Positions 31,564-39,467 of a DNA stretch of 64,000 nucleotides are shown one piece after another. The stretch spans positions 1-64,000 of the forward strand of contig NZ_BMSE01000014.1 of assembly GCF_014648995.1 (NCBI RefSeq). The letters are read 5' to 3'. This DNA is from Streptomyces massasporeus (lineage in GTDB: Bacteria > Actinomycetota > Actinomycetes > Streptomycetales > Streptomycetaceae). Below the pieces are notes generated by a model. That model was not told where the DNA came from. It made no database searches and saw nothing but the letters and a program-made list of their open reading frames with translations. The translations under genes and the position numbers were made by a program. Position 1 is the first letter of the stretch, and every line of letters starts with the position of its first letter.

Positions 31564-31579
31564 TGCAAAGGAAGTTGCG
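31564..31579 (+). promoter_or_regulatory. Possible LacI-type operator before the alpha-glucosidase gene
   Basis: TGCAA and TTGCG flank AGGAAG, an imperfect palindrome resembling sites of MalR/AglR-like repressors. The whole 316-base divergent region 31383-31698 also holds TCACA motifs at 31585-31601 and should contain both promoters. Weak evidence. Confidence 0.3.
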
Positions 31580-31698
31580 CCGCCATCACACTTTCGTCAC
31601 AGCAGGAATGGACTGCTCCGATCGGCGCGATGGTTCCTTTTTCCGGCATTCTGGACAGATTCAATGCTGTCGCCCGTATGCCCTGCGAAGGAGACCGC

Positions 31699-33360
31699 GT
31701 GACCGATCGCTCGACCCTCGACCTGTCGTCCCGTGACCCCGACTGGTGGCGCCAGGCCGTCGTCTACCAGATCTACCCCCGCAGCTTCGCCGACGCCGAC
31801 GGCGACGGCCTCGGTGACCTGCGCGGCATCACCCGCCGTCTCACCCACCTCGCCGCCCTGGGCGTCGACGCCCTGTGGCTGAGCCCCTTCTACCCGTCCG
31901 AACTCGCCGACGGCGGCTACGACGTCGCCGACCCCCGGGGCGTCGACCCGCGCCTGGGCACCCTCGACGACTTCGACGCCCTGGTCGCCGAGGCCCACCG
32001 CCTCGGCCTGAAGGTCATCGTCGACATCGTGCCCAACCACTCCTCGCACCGGCACGTCTGGTTCCAGGAGGCCCTGGACGCCGGACCCGGCTCGGCGGCC
32101 CGCGACCGCTACGTCTTCCGCGACGGGCGCGGCGGACACGGCGAACTCCCGCCCACCGACTGGCAGTCCGTCTTCGGCGGCAGCGCGTGGAAGCGGGTGC
32201 CCGACGGCCAGTGGTACCTCCATCTGTTCGCCCCCGAGCAGCCCGACCTCAACTGGGAGAACCAGGAGGTCCGCGCCGACCACCGCACCACCCTGCGCTT
32301 CTGGTCCGACCGCGGGGTCGACGGCTTCCGCGTCGACGTCGCCCACGCCCTCGCCAAGGACCTGAGCGAACCCCTGCGCGACCTCGGCGCCCCCGAGCTG
32401 AGCGGCGAGGAGGCACTCGCCGCGATGCCGCCCGGCACCCACCCCTTCTACGACCGCGACGACGTGCACGAGATCTACCGCGACTGGCGCAAGATCCTCG
32501 ACGCCTACCGCCCGCCCCGCATGGCCGTCGCCGAGGCGTGGGTGCCCGGCGCCCGGCGTGCGCTGTACGCCCGCCCGGACGAACTGGGCCAGGCCTTCAA
32601 CTTCGAGTATCTGCAGACCGGCTGGGACGCGGAGGAACTGCGGCAGGTCATCACCGACTCGCTCGCCACCGCCCGGGCGGTGGGCGCCTCGGCCACCTGG
32701 GTGCTGTCCAACCACGACGTCGTACGGCACGCCTCCCGCCTCACGCTGCCGCCCGGCACCGACCCCAACGCCTGGCTGCTCTCCGGCGGCCACGCCCCGG
32801 CCGTCGACGAGGCGGCCGGGCTGCGCCGGGCCCGGGCGGCCACCCTGCTGATGCTGGCGCTGCCCGGCTCGGCGTACGTCTACCAGGGCGAGGAACTCGG
32901 CCTGCCCGAGGTCGCCGACCTGCCCACCGAGGTCCTCCAGGACCCGATCTGGGAGCAGACGGGCCACGTCCGCAAGGGCCGCGACGGCTGCCGGGTGCCG
33001 CTGCCGTGGACGACGACCGGACCGTCGTACGGCTTCGGGCCCGGCGGTGCCTGGCTGCCGCAGCCGCCCGCCTTCGCCGCCTACGCCGTCGAGGCGCAGG
33101 ACGGCGTCGAGGGCTCGACGCTGGAGCTGTACCGCACGGCCCTGCGGCTGCGCCGCAAGCTCCTCGACGGCGAGGAGCTGACCTGGGCGGACGACGCCCC
33201 GGACGGCGTGCTCCGGTTCGACCGCTCCGAGGGGTGGCGCTGCGTCACGAACCTCTCCGGCAGGGCGGTCGAGCTGCCGGCCGGGGAGGTGCTGCTGACC
33301 AGTGCGCCGCTGGAGGACGGGAAGGTCGGGCCGGACACGACGGTGTGGCTGGGCCGGTGA
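31699..33360 (+). CDS. Alpha-glucosidase, GH13 family
   Basis: 553 residues of the GH13 oligo-1,6-glucosidase/alpha-glucosidase group. Visible blocks are WWRQAVVYQIYPRSFADADG, GVDALWLSPFY, VIVDIVPNHSSHRH, GFRVDVAHAL (nucleophile Asp), MAVAEAWV (acid/base Glu) and TWVLSNHDVVRH (stabilising Asp), then the C-terminal beta domain. It hydrolyses the terminal alpha-glucose of maltooligosaccharides or sucrose-like sugars in the cytoplasm; no signal peptide. AAGGAGA precedes the GTG at 31699. No transporter genes are alongside, so the exact sugar is uncertain. Confidence 0.9.
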   Translation: MTDRSTLDLSSRDPDWWRQAVVYQIYPRSFADADGDGLGDLRGITRRLTHLAALGVDALWLSPFYPSELADGGYDVADPRGVDPRLGTLDDFDALVAEAHRLGLKVIVDIVPNHSSHRHVWFQEALDAGPGSAARDRYVFRDGRGGHGELPPTDWQSVFGGSAWKRVPDGQWYLHLFAPEQPDLNWENQEVRADHRTTLRFWSDRGVDGFRVDVAHALAKDLSEPLRDLGAPELSGEEALAAMPPGTHPFYDRDDVHEIYRDWRKILDAYRPPRMAVAEAWVPGARRALYARPDELGQAFNFEYLQTGWDAEELRQVITDSLATARAVGASATWVLSNHDVVRHASRLTLPPGTDPNAWLLSGGHAPAVDEAAGLRRARAATLLMLALPGSAYVYQGEELGLPEVADLPTEVLQDPIWEQTGHVRKGRDGCRVPLPWTTTGPSYGFGPGGAWLPQPPAFAAYAVEAQDGVEGSTLELYRTALRLRRKLLDGEELTWADDAPDGVLRFDRSEGWRCVTNLSGRAVELPAGEVLLTSAPLEDGKVGPDTTVWLGR

Positions 33361-33362
33361 GG

Positions 33363-33645
33363 TCGTCCTTCGGCTGCGGCGCCGTGGGGGCCGGTCGCGC
33401 AGTTCCCCGCGCCCCTTCGGGGCGTGAGCCGCTCGCGTGGCGCGGTGCTGTGGCGGATCGTCTTCGGTTGCGGCGCCGTGGTGGCTGGTCGCGCTGTTCG
33501 CCGCGCCCCTTTGGGGCGTGAGCCACTGGCGTGGCGCGGTGCTGTGGCGGATCGTCTTCGGTTGCGGCGCCGTGGTGGCTGGTCGCGCAGTTCCCCGCGC
33601 CCCTTTGGGGCGTGAGCCACTCGCGTGGATCAGCGGGGCGTGCCA
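33363..33645. repeat. Three tandem 94-95-base repeats containing a common Streptomyces intergenic motif
   Basis: Copies begin at 33363, 33458 and 33552 and are almost identical. Each contains GGTCGCGCAGTTCCCCGCGC followed by a small GC hairpin (GCCCC/GGGGC), a motif I recognise as abundant between genes in Streptomyces. It lies after the alpha-glucosidase gene and may act as its terminator. It fills most of the 360-base gap. Confidence 0.85.
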
Positions 33646-33720
33646 CCCGGGGGCAGGCCCGTGAGAATCGTCGGCGGAGTGTCTTCGACGGCCGGACACG
33701 GACAAGGAGCCCCGCCCGCG

Positions 33721-34452
33721 ATGAACAGGTACAGCAGGACAGCAGCCGTGGTGGGGGGCGTCGTGGTGGGTGTGCTCATGGTGCCCGGGGCGTCCGCGGT
33801 GGCCCGGGGCGGTGGGCTGTGGGGAGCGGCGACGATCGCACCCGGCCGGGAGGGCATCGTCGAGGTCGCTGGTGTCCCGGAGGGCGCCGAGGGCGTGACG
33901 CTGACGCTGACCGCACCCCGGGGCACGCGGGTGACCGGCGCACCGCTCGACGCGTCCGGCTACCGCGGCTCGGTCGCCGCCGACGGGCGCAGCGCCGCGT
34001 ACACCGTCACCGGCGGGGTGTCCGGGCGGGACGGCGTGCTCCCCTTCGTGCTGGCCGTGCCCGGGAACGCCGTCCCGGGCACCCGGCTGCGGGACTGCTC
34101 GCTGCGCCTCACCGACGCCCGGGGCGTGCCGCGGGCCGTCGGCCGGTGTTCGGTGACCGTGGGCCTGGCCTCGCCGACCCTGACCCGCCCGCTGTCCGGT
34201 GTACCGCTGGCCGCCCGGCCGGAGGTCTCCGGCACCGCCCACCCGGGAGCCCAGGTCACCGTCCGGGACAAGGACGACCAGGAGGCCTGCGCGACCACCG
34301 CCGCCCCCGACGGCACCTGGAGCTGCGCCCCCGGCACCGCCCTTCCTGCGGGTGCCAACCGGCTTCAGGCGGTCGCCGCCCTGAACGGGGTGAGTGCGAT
34401 GAGCGAGCAGATCGACATCGTGGTGGCGGAGGCCGGCGCGGGTCGTCAGTAG
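33721..34452 (+). CDS. Secreted protein with Ig-like domains
   Basis: 243 residues. Signal peptide MNRYSRTAAVVGGVVVGVLM to about ASAVA, then two beta-rich domains. The first holds GIVEVAGVPEGAEGVTLTLT and RDCSLRLTDARG. The second resembles a bacterial Ig-like domain (RPEVSGTAHPGAQVTVRDKD, GTWSCAPGTALPAGANRLQA). Two Cys pairs may be oxidised. No catalytic motif is visible; binding or matrix function is possible. The ATG is 11 bases after AAGGAG, somewhat far. It converges with the next gene, with a 7-base overlap of their ends. Confidence 0.75.
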   Translation: MNRYSRTAAVVGGVVVGVLMVPGASAVARGGGLWGAATIAPGREGIVEVAGVPEGAEGVTLTLTAPRGTRVTGAPLDASGYRGSVAADGRSAAYTVTGGVSGRDGVLPFVLAVPGNAVPGTRLRDCSLRLTDARGVPRAVGRCSVTVGLASPTLTRPLSGVPLAARPEVSGTAHPGAQVTVRDKDDQEACATTAAPDGTWSCAPGTALPAGANRLQAVAALNGVSAMSEQIDIVVAEAGAGRQ

Positions 34453-34934
34453 CGCACGGCGCGGGCCACGTCCGTGCGGACGTCGCCGGAGAGGTCGTGG
34501 GTGCTGCGGGCGGTGGCCGTGGCGGACTCGCCGGCCTGTACGTGGTCGACCGTGACGATGACGGTGTCGACCAGGTCGCCCCCGGAGCTCTTGAAGTCGA
34601 CCTGGACGGCGAAGGAGCGGGTCGAGTCGTCGGAGTTGCGGACGGTGACCTCGGCCCGGACCCGGCCGTCGGAGCCGGCGACGGGCGTGCCGATCCGCAC
34701 ATCGCCCTTGACGTCGATGCCGTCCTGGATGTCGTCGAGGCGACGCCCGGCCTCCGCCGTGGCCGACTCGATCGCCTCCGAGGCCCCGGACGCGATCGAT
34801 CCCACCGCGGACTCCGCCTTGCTGGCGGTGTCCGCGGGAGTGTCGTCGCCGCTGCAGCCGGTGAGCACGGCGGGCAGGGCGAGCGCCAGGGCCGCCCCTC
34901 CCGTCGCCCAGCGGGTCCGGTGGCGGGCAGCCAT
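34446..34934 (-). CDS. Small lipoprotein with FxLYD-like domain
   Basis: 162 residues. Lipoprotein signal TGGAALALALPAVLTGCSGD (lipobox LTGC), an Ala/Ser helical stretch (SKAESAVGSIASGASEAIES), then a beta domain of about 90 residues (RAEVTVRNSDDSTRSFAVQV, VDTVIVTVDHVQAGESATAT) resembling FxLYD domains of other actinomycete lipoproteins. Function unknown. The start is supported by GGGAGG before the ATG. Confidence 0.8.
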   Translation of the reverse strand: MAARHRTRWATGGAALALALPAVLTGCSGDDTPADTASKAESAVGSIASGASEAIESATAEAGRRLDDIQDGIDVKGDVRIGTPVAGSDGRVRAEVTVRNSDDSTRSFAVQVDFKSSGGDLVDTVIVTVDHVQAGESATATARSTHDLSGDVRTDVARAVRY

Positions 34935-34986
34935 GTCGCCTCCCTGGTCCTCTACGGCCCTACGGCCCTACGGCCGCCTCACTGCC

Positions 34987-35361
34987 TCATGTGCGGCCGA
35001 GTCCGCCGCCGCCGAAGGATCCACTGGATCCCGGTGACCAGCGGCGCGGCTTCTGGTCCTTTCCGGTCCTGGTGCTCGCGCGATGGAGCTCATGGGGCAT
35101 GATCCGCTGCCCGTCGCGTGTCACGACCGGCACGTCGTCGGGCTCCCGCATCTCCCGCTCCTCGCGGACCGGCCCGCCGTCCGGGACGTGCGGCTGTTCT
35201 TCCGGGGCGGGGTGATGGGTGTCCGTGTCCATGACCCGCATCCCGACCCGCACGGCCCAGATCAGCGCACAGGCCACGATCAGCCCGCCGACGAAGGCGA
35301 TGGTCACGGCGACCGCGTGATCTGACGACGCCGCCAGTTCTGCATACGTTGCCGTATTCAT
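34987..35361 (-). CDS. DUF6479 family membrane protein
   Basis: 124 residues: a single N-terminal helix (AVAVTIAFVGGLIVACALIW), a basic VRVGMRVMD border, then a charged tail with EMREPDDVP and MPHELHRAS and the end RRWSPGSSGSFGGGG. This matches the Streptomyces-specific DUF6479 family, whose role is unknown. Start at the ATG at 35361; the frame continues upstream without another good start. Confidence 0.82.
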   Translation of the reverse strand: MNTATYAELAASSDHAVAVTIAFVGGLIVACALIWAVRVGMRVMDTDTHHPAPEEQPHVPDGGPVREEREMREPDDVPVVTRDGQRIMPHELHRASTRTGKDQKPRRWSPGSSGSFGGGGLGRT

Positions 35362-35488
35362 GCCCCAAGTATCGCCGACGGAATGCGATAAAGCGCCCGG
35401 AATGCCCCTTCGGTATGTGCCCGGCAACCCGGGCCGCGCCGGTGACGACCTCACGGTGACACCCCGTCCCCCACACGTGGAGATCACC

Positions 35489-36379
35489 ATGCGCAGACAC
35501 CTCGCGCGGCTGCTCACCGTGCTCGCCGTCCTGGCGGCCGCGTTCGCCACGCCCGGCATGGCGTCCGGCGTGACGTCCGGTACGGCCGCGTCCGGCACGG
35601 CGTCCGGTACGGCCCGGGCCGCCGACGAGTGGAACCCGCCCGCGCACCTCGCCCAGCCCCTGAACGAGGTGTGGAACCACGTCTCGTCGACCTACCCGGA
35701 CCTGTACGGCTTCCGGAACTACGGCTGGGACCAGGTCATGGCCAACCGGGGCACCGTCAACTACTGCGTGCGCTGGGAGTCCGACGCCCCGGTCAGCGCC
35801 GCCCTGCGCGACCGGATCCACGCGGCGCTGAAGAAGCAGTTCGGCAAGTGGATGTCCGCGATGGTGGTGAACGGCAAGGGCCACAACGCCTGGCCGTACA
35901 CCACGGTCCCGGTCGACATCGTCGGCTGGGCCGTGAAGAACCGCTCCACCCTCCAGTGGACCGACAACTCCGTCGACATCTACAGCGGCGTCCTGGACAG
36001 CGGCGGCGCCCCGCAGTGCGCCCCGGACTGCGGTCGCTTCTTCCACCAGGACGGCAACTACTCCAAGTGCCCGGGTGGCGCCGCCCGCCACTACGACCAG
36101 TCGCTGTGGCTGACCAAGGGCTTCCAGGGCGGCGCGGGCGGCGACTGGGGCCAGCGGATGGGCCAGGAGTACTTCACCGGCGCCCTCGGCCAGGAGAACA
36201 TCCACATCTACCTGCACGAGGTCGGCCACACCTTCGGCCTCGACGACTTCTACGACTGGTCGCCGACCGGTCAGTGCTGCTTCCTGATGAAGGCGGGCAG
36301 CGCCACGCAGATCACCGAGTTCGACACGTGGATGCTGCGCGACTTCTGGCGCCATCTGAAGAGCCGCTACGGCCTCTGA
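35489..36379 (+). CDS. Secreted zinc metalloprotease
   Basis: 296 residues. Signal peptide (MRRHLARLLTVLAVLAAAFA) followed by a short Ser/Gly/Thr/Ala repeat stretch. The mature part starts near DEWNPPAHLAQPLNEVWNHV. The zinc site is HEVGHTFGLDD (HExxHxxGxxD) in IYLHEVGHTFGLDDFYDW, and FLMKAGSA downstream may be the Met-turn. Several Cys pairs (PQCAPDCGRF, YSKCPG, QCCF) indicate disulfides. It resembles small extracellular metallopeptidases and fungal-type secreted proteins, not snapalysin. GGAG stands 6 bases before the ATG. Confidence 0.85.
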   Translation: MRRHLARLLTVLAVLAAAFATPGMASGVTSGTAASGTASGTARAADEWNPPAHLAQPLNEVWNHVSSTYPDLYGFRNYGWDQVMANRGTVNYCVRWESDAPVSAALRDRIHAALKKQFGKWMSAMVVNGKGHNAWPYTTVPVDIVGWAVKNRSTLQWTDNSVDIYSGVLDSGGAPQCAPDCGRFFHQDGNYSKCPGGAARHYDQSLWLTKGFQGGAGGDWGQRMGQEYFTGALGQENIHIYLHEVGHTFGLDDFYDWSPTGQCCFLMKAGSATQITEFDTWMLRDFWRHLKSRYGL

Positions 36380-36411
36380 CGGGCCGCGGGCGGTGCGGGC
36401 GGCCCCGGCCC

Positions 36412-36434
36412 CCGTACCGCCCCGCGGGGTACGG
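36412..36434 (+). terminator. Hairpin after the metalloprotease gene
   Basis: CCGTACC (36412-36418) pairs with GGTACGG (36428-36434) around a GC-rich loop, 32 bases after the protease stop. Likely terminator. Confidence 0.5.
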
Positions 36435-36585
36435 TGGAGGAACCGAGGGTATGTCGCAACCGGTGGCCGAACCGGTCTCGCCCCGGCGCTCCACGCCATC
36501 CCGGGACGCTCCCGGGACCTCCCCCACCGGGCTCGCGGCTTCGCCACCTCGTGGCCACGCACCCCCACGCAGCAGGAGCCCCTCG

Positions 36586-36999
36586 ATGACCTCCGCCTCT
36601 TCGCCCCCGCCGTCCGTCCCCGCGCCGAGCGGGGTCCGGCTGCGGATCGCGGACCAGCCCCGCCGGGGCAGCACGGCCCGACGGATCGACGGGGCATGGT
36701 GGCCCCGCTCGTACGACCTGGCCGCCGAACTGCCCGGGCTGCTCGGCGGGCTGCCGGATGCCTGGGGTCCGATCAGCAGCGTCCTGGTCAACGGCGACAC
36801 TTGGCCGGACTGCCCCGAGCGGATGGTCGTCGCGGGCAACGCGGTGCACGTGGGCCGCACGGACTCGCCGACCGCCCCGCACACCGTCTGCCTGCTCGCC
36901 TCCGGCCGTGGCCGCTGGGACCTGCTGGTGGTGCCGCCCGCCACCGAGGAGGCGGAGGCCGGCCGGCTCATGGAACGGGCCGTCGAGCAGGGCGTCTGA
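36586..36999 (+). CDS. DUF5994 family protein
   Basis: 137 residues matching the DUF5994 family seen in Streptomyces: SGVRLRIADQPRRGSTARRI, DGAWWPRSYDLAAELPGLLG, WGPISSVLVNGDTWPD and the end RWDLLVVPPATEEAEAGRLM. No signal peptide or membrane segment. Function unknown. GGAG lies before the ATG at 36586; the frame continues upstream to other possible starts such as 36451. It converges with the DUF1304 gene, one base apart. Confidence 0.8.
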   Translation: MTSASSPPPSVPAPSGVRLRIADQPRRGSTARRIDGAWWPRSYDLAAELPGLLGGLPDAWGPISSVLVNGDTWPDCPERMVVAGNAVHVGRTDSPTAPHTVCLLASGRGRWDLLVVPPATEEAEAGRLMERAVEQGV

Positions 37000-37000
37000 C

Positions 37001-37363
37001 TCAGCGCGCGAGCAGGACCAGGGCCAGGGCGGCCAGCGCCGGGACGGTCTGGACGAAGATGATCTTCCGGCTGGCGGTCGCGGCGCCGTAGATCCCCGCG
37101 ATCGCGACGCACACCAGGAAGAACACCGAGACCTGGAAGCCCACCGGGTCGGACGCGACCGCGCCCCACACCAGTCCGGCGGCGAGGAAGCCGTTGTAGA
37201 GGCCCTGGTTGGCCGCCAGGGCCTTCGTCTCGGCGGCGAACTCGGCACTGGTGCCGAAGGCGGCCCGGGCCCGCGGCGTGGTCCACAGGAACATCTCCAG
37301 CACCAGGATGTAGGCGTGGAGCGCGGCGAGGGCCAGCACCGCGAGCGTGGCGAGCGTCGACAT
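37001..37363 (-). CDS. DUF1304 family membrane protein
   Basis: 120 residues with four membrane helices (LATLAVLALAALHAYILVLE, AANQGLYNGFLAAGLVWGAV, VGFQVSVFFLVCVAIAGIYG, FVQTVPALAALALVLLAR). The signatures EMFLWTTP and NQGLYNGFLA identify DUF1304. Function unknown. The ATG at 37363 begins the first helix region directly. Confidence 0.88.
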   Translation of the reverse strand: MSTLATLAVLALAALHAYILVLEMFLWTTPRARAAFGTSAEFAAETKALAANQGLYNGFLAAGLVWGAVASDPVGFQVSVFFLVCVAIAGIYGAATASRKIIFVQTVPALAALALVLLAR

Positions 37364-37629
37364 GCGCTCATCATCACAGCACCGCCCGGCCCGTCCTCGT
37401 TCGGGCCCTCCCGGGAGGCGCCGCGGGTCCCGGACTGGCAGATTGCGCCCAGAGGAAGGCCGGCCCCGGCCGTCGCGTCCCCGCGTGTGCCGCTCGGGAG
37501 CCGGGACCGGCCTTCCCGCTTGCGGCGCGGTGTCAGGTGACGGGGCGGGGCGTGGAGCGCCCTGGCTCTCGCACCCCTGCCGCTGCCGGCCGGGGGTGAC
37601 GGGCGGAGGACGGCGTCGATCCGCGTGCC

Positions 37630-37900
37630 CGGAGGCCGGCCCGCGTTGCGGGATAGCACCCCCGGGGGCCCGGAGGCCACGCCTGCGTTGCGGGGTCGCA
37701 CCCAGAGGGTTCGGAGGCCACGCCTGCGTTGCGGGATAGCACCCCCCGGGGGTCCGGAGGCCACGCCTGCGTTGCGGGGTCGCACCCAGGGGTCCGGAGG
37801 CCACGCCTGCGTTGCGGGGTCGCACCCAGGGGGCCCGGAGGTCGGCCCACGTTGCGGGATAGCACCCCCGGGGGCCCGGAGGCCACGCCCGCGTGCCTGA
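37630..37900. repeat. Seven 41-base tandem repeats
   Basis: The unit starts CGGAGGCCACGCCTGCGTTG and recurs at 37630, 37671, 37712, 37755, 37795, 37836 and 37877 (period 40-43). It sits inside an 800-base gene-free stretch (37364-38161). The flanks show nothing convincing except TCGAACAC twice, 30 bases apart, at 38106 and 38136 before the next gene. Confidence 0.9.
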
Positions 37901-38161
37901 CGTCGTGTCCGTGCGCCCTGGACGTCGCGTCACCCCCGTAGCCCACACCTCCTCGCCCCCCGACGGACGTGCCCCCACGCCCCGCCCTGCTGCCGGCCCC
38001 AACTCCCTTCCGCCGCAACTGCTTTGCGGTCTGCGGCCGGTTTTCGATCATCCCTCGGAAGGATGTAAGGACCATTCGCTGCCCATGACGATGTTCCCGA
38101 CCTGTTCGAACACGCGCGGTCGAAAAGCGACGCACTCGAACACCACGGAAGGGACAAGCAG

Positions 38162-39418
38162 TTGCGCATCGCCCGGCTCCTCGGAACCGTTCTGGGCACC
38201 ACCTTGCTGACGACCACCGCCGTGCTGACGGCTCCTGCGCACGCCGGCACCGCCGCCGTCCGGGACACCGCCACCCTGGACAGACCCGCCCTGCGCGCAT
38301 CGCTGGACGCCGTCCACGAGGCGGGCATGTACGGCGTCTTCTCGTCCGTACGGGACGGCCGCGCAGGGTGGACCGGCGCCTCGGGGGTGGCCGACGTGGC
38401 AACCGGACGGCCCGTCACGCCGGACATGCGGCAGCGGGTGGGCAGCATCAGCAAGACCTTCACCGCCGTCGGCATCATGCAGCAGGTGGAACGCGACCGG
38501 ATCCGGCTCGACGCGCCCGTCGGCGACTACCTCCCGGACCTGATACCCGGGGAGCGAGGCCGGGAGATCACGGTCCGCATGCTCCTGAACCACACCAGCG
38601 GCATCGGCGACTACGTCCTGAGCGCCTTCCCCTCCCTCGCCAAGGGCTCGACGGACAGCCTCGAAGAGGAACGCTTCCGCTCCGTACGCCCCGCGGAACT
38701 CGTCCGGATGGGCCTCGCCGCCCCCGCCACCGGACGTCCCGGCACGGTGCCCGGCTCGTACTCCAACACCAACTACGTCATCGCCGGGCTGCTGCTGGAG
38801 AAGGTCACCGGCCAGAAGGCCGGCGCCTACCTCGCCCGTCACGTCATCGACCGAGCCGGGCTGCGCCACACGTACCTGCCGCGCACCCCGTACATCAAGG
38901 GCCCGCACCCGCGGATGTACGAGTCCTGGTTCGGCCTCCTCGACCCGCCCCGCGACTTCAGCGTCTACGACATGTCGTGGGCGTCCACCGCGGGTTCGGT
39001 CGTCTCGACCACCGACGACCTGAACCGCTTCTACCGCGCCCTGCTCGGCGGGAAGCTGGTCGGCAAGGCGTCCCTCGACGAGATGACGCGCACGGTCCCC
39101 GTCTCCGGCATGGACTACGGCCTCGGCATCTACTCCCTCGAACTGCCCGGCTGCGGCCGCTTCTGGGGCCACGACGGGGCGGTGTTCGGAGCCGGCACGA
39201 TCGCGCTGTCCAGCCGTGACGGCAAGCGCCAGGTGGCTCTCGCGCAGAACCTGATGAAGTACCAGGAACTCGACGAGAACGGCCGCCCGAAGCAGCACCC
39301 GATCGACGACGCCATCGCCGCGCATGTCGTGCGCGCGCTCTGCAAGGACGCCCCCGCGTCCGGAATCAACCATTCTCGGTTGACCAAGAGCCTCAGGTTT
39401 GATCAGCTGTCGCACTAG
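38162..39418 (+). CDS. Secreted serine hydrolase, beta-lactamase/DD-peptidase fold
   Basis: 418 residues of the class C beta-lactamase-like family (PF00144; D-alanyl-D-alanine carboxypeptidase or esterase). Signal peptide MRIARLLGTVLGTTLLTTTA to about AHAG. Catalytic motifs are SISK (Ser95, Lys98), YSN in GSYSNTNYVIAG, and HDG in FWGHDGAVFG. Members hydrolyse peptidoglycan stem peptides, esters or D-amino-acid peptides; sequence alone does not decide. GGAAGGGA lies 8 bases before the TTG start. The last residues (NHSRLTKSLRFDQLSH) use more AT-rich codons than the rest. Confidence 0.87.
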   Translation: MRIARLLGTVLGTTLLTTTAVLTAPAHAGTAAVRDTATLDRPALRASLDAVHEAGMYGVFSSVRDGRAGWTGASGVADVATGRPVTPDMRQRVGSISKTFTAVGIMQQVERDRIRLDAPVGDYLPDLIPGERGREITVRMLLNHTSGIGDYVLSAFPSLAKGSTDSLEEERFRSVRPAELVRMGLAAPATGRPGTVPGSYSNTNYVIAGLLLEKVTGQKAGAYLARHVIDRAGLRHTYLPRTPYIKGPHPRMYESWFGLLDPPRDFSVYDMSWASTAGSVVSTTDDLNRFYRALLGGKLVGKASLDEMTRTVPVSGMDYGLGIYSLELPGCGRFWGHDGAVFGAGTIALSSRDGKRQVALAQNLMKYQELDENGRPKQHPIDDAIAAHVVRALCKDAPASGINHSRLTKSLRFDQLSH

Positions 39419-39467
39419 TCATGTTCGATTCTGATCGAGCACTTCATGGCTCCCTGGGGGGGAGCTT

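Noticed and set aside
37630..37900. Possible CRISPR array
   Set aside because: Units are tandem with no distinct spacers, vary in length by a few bases, and there are no cas genes.
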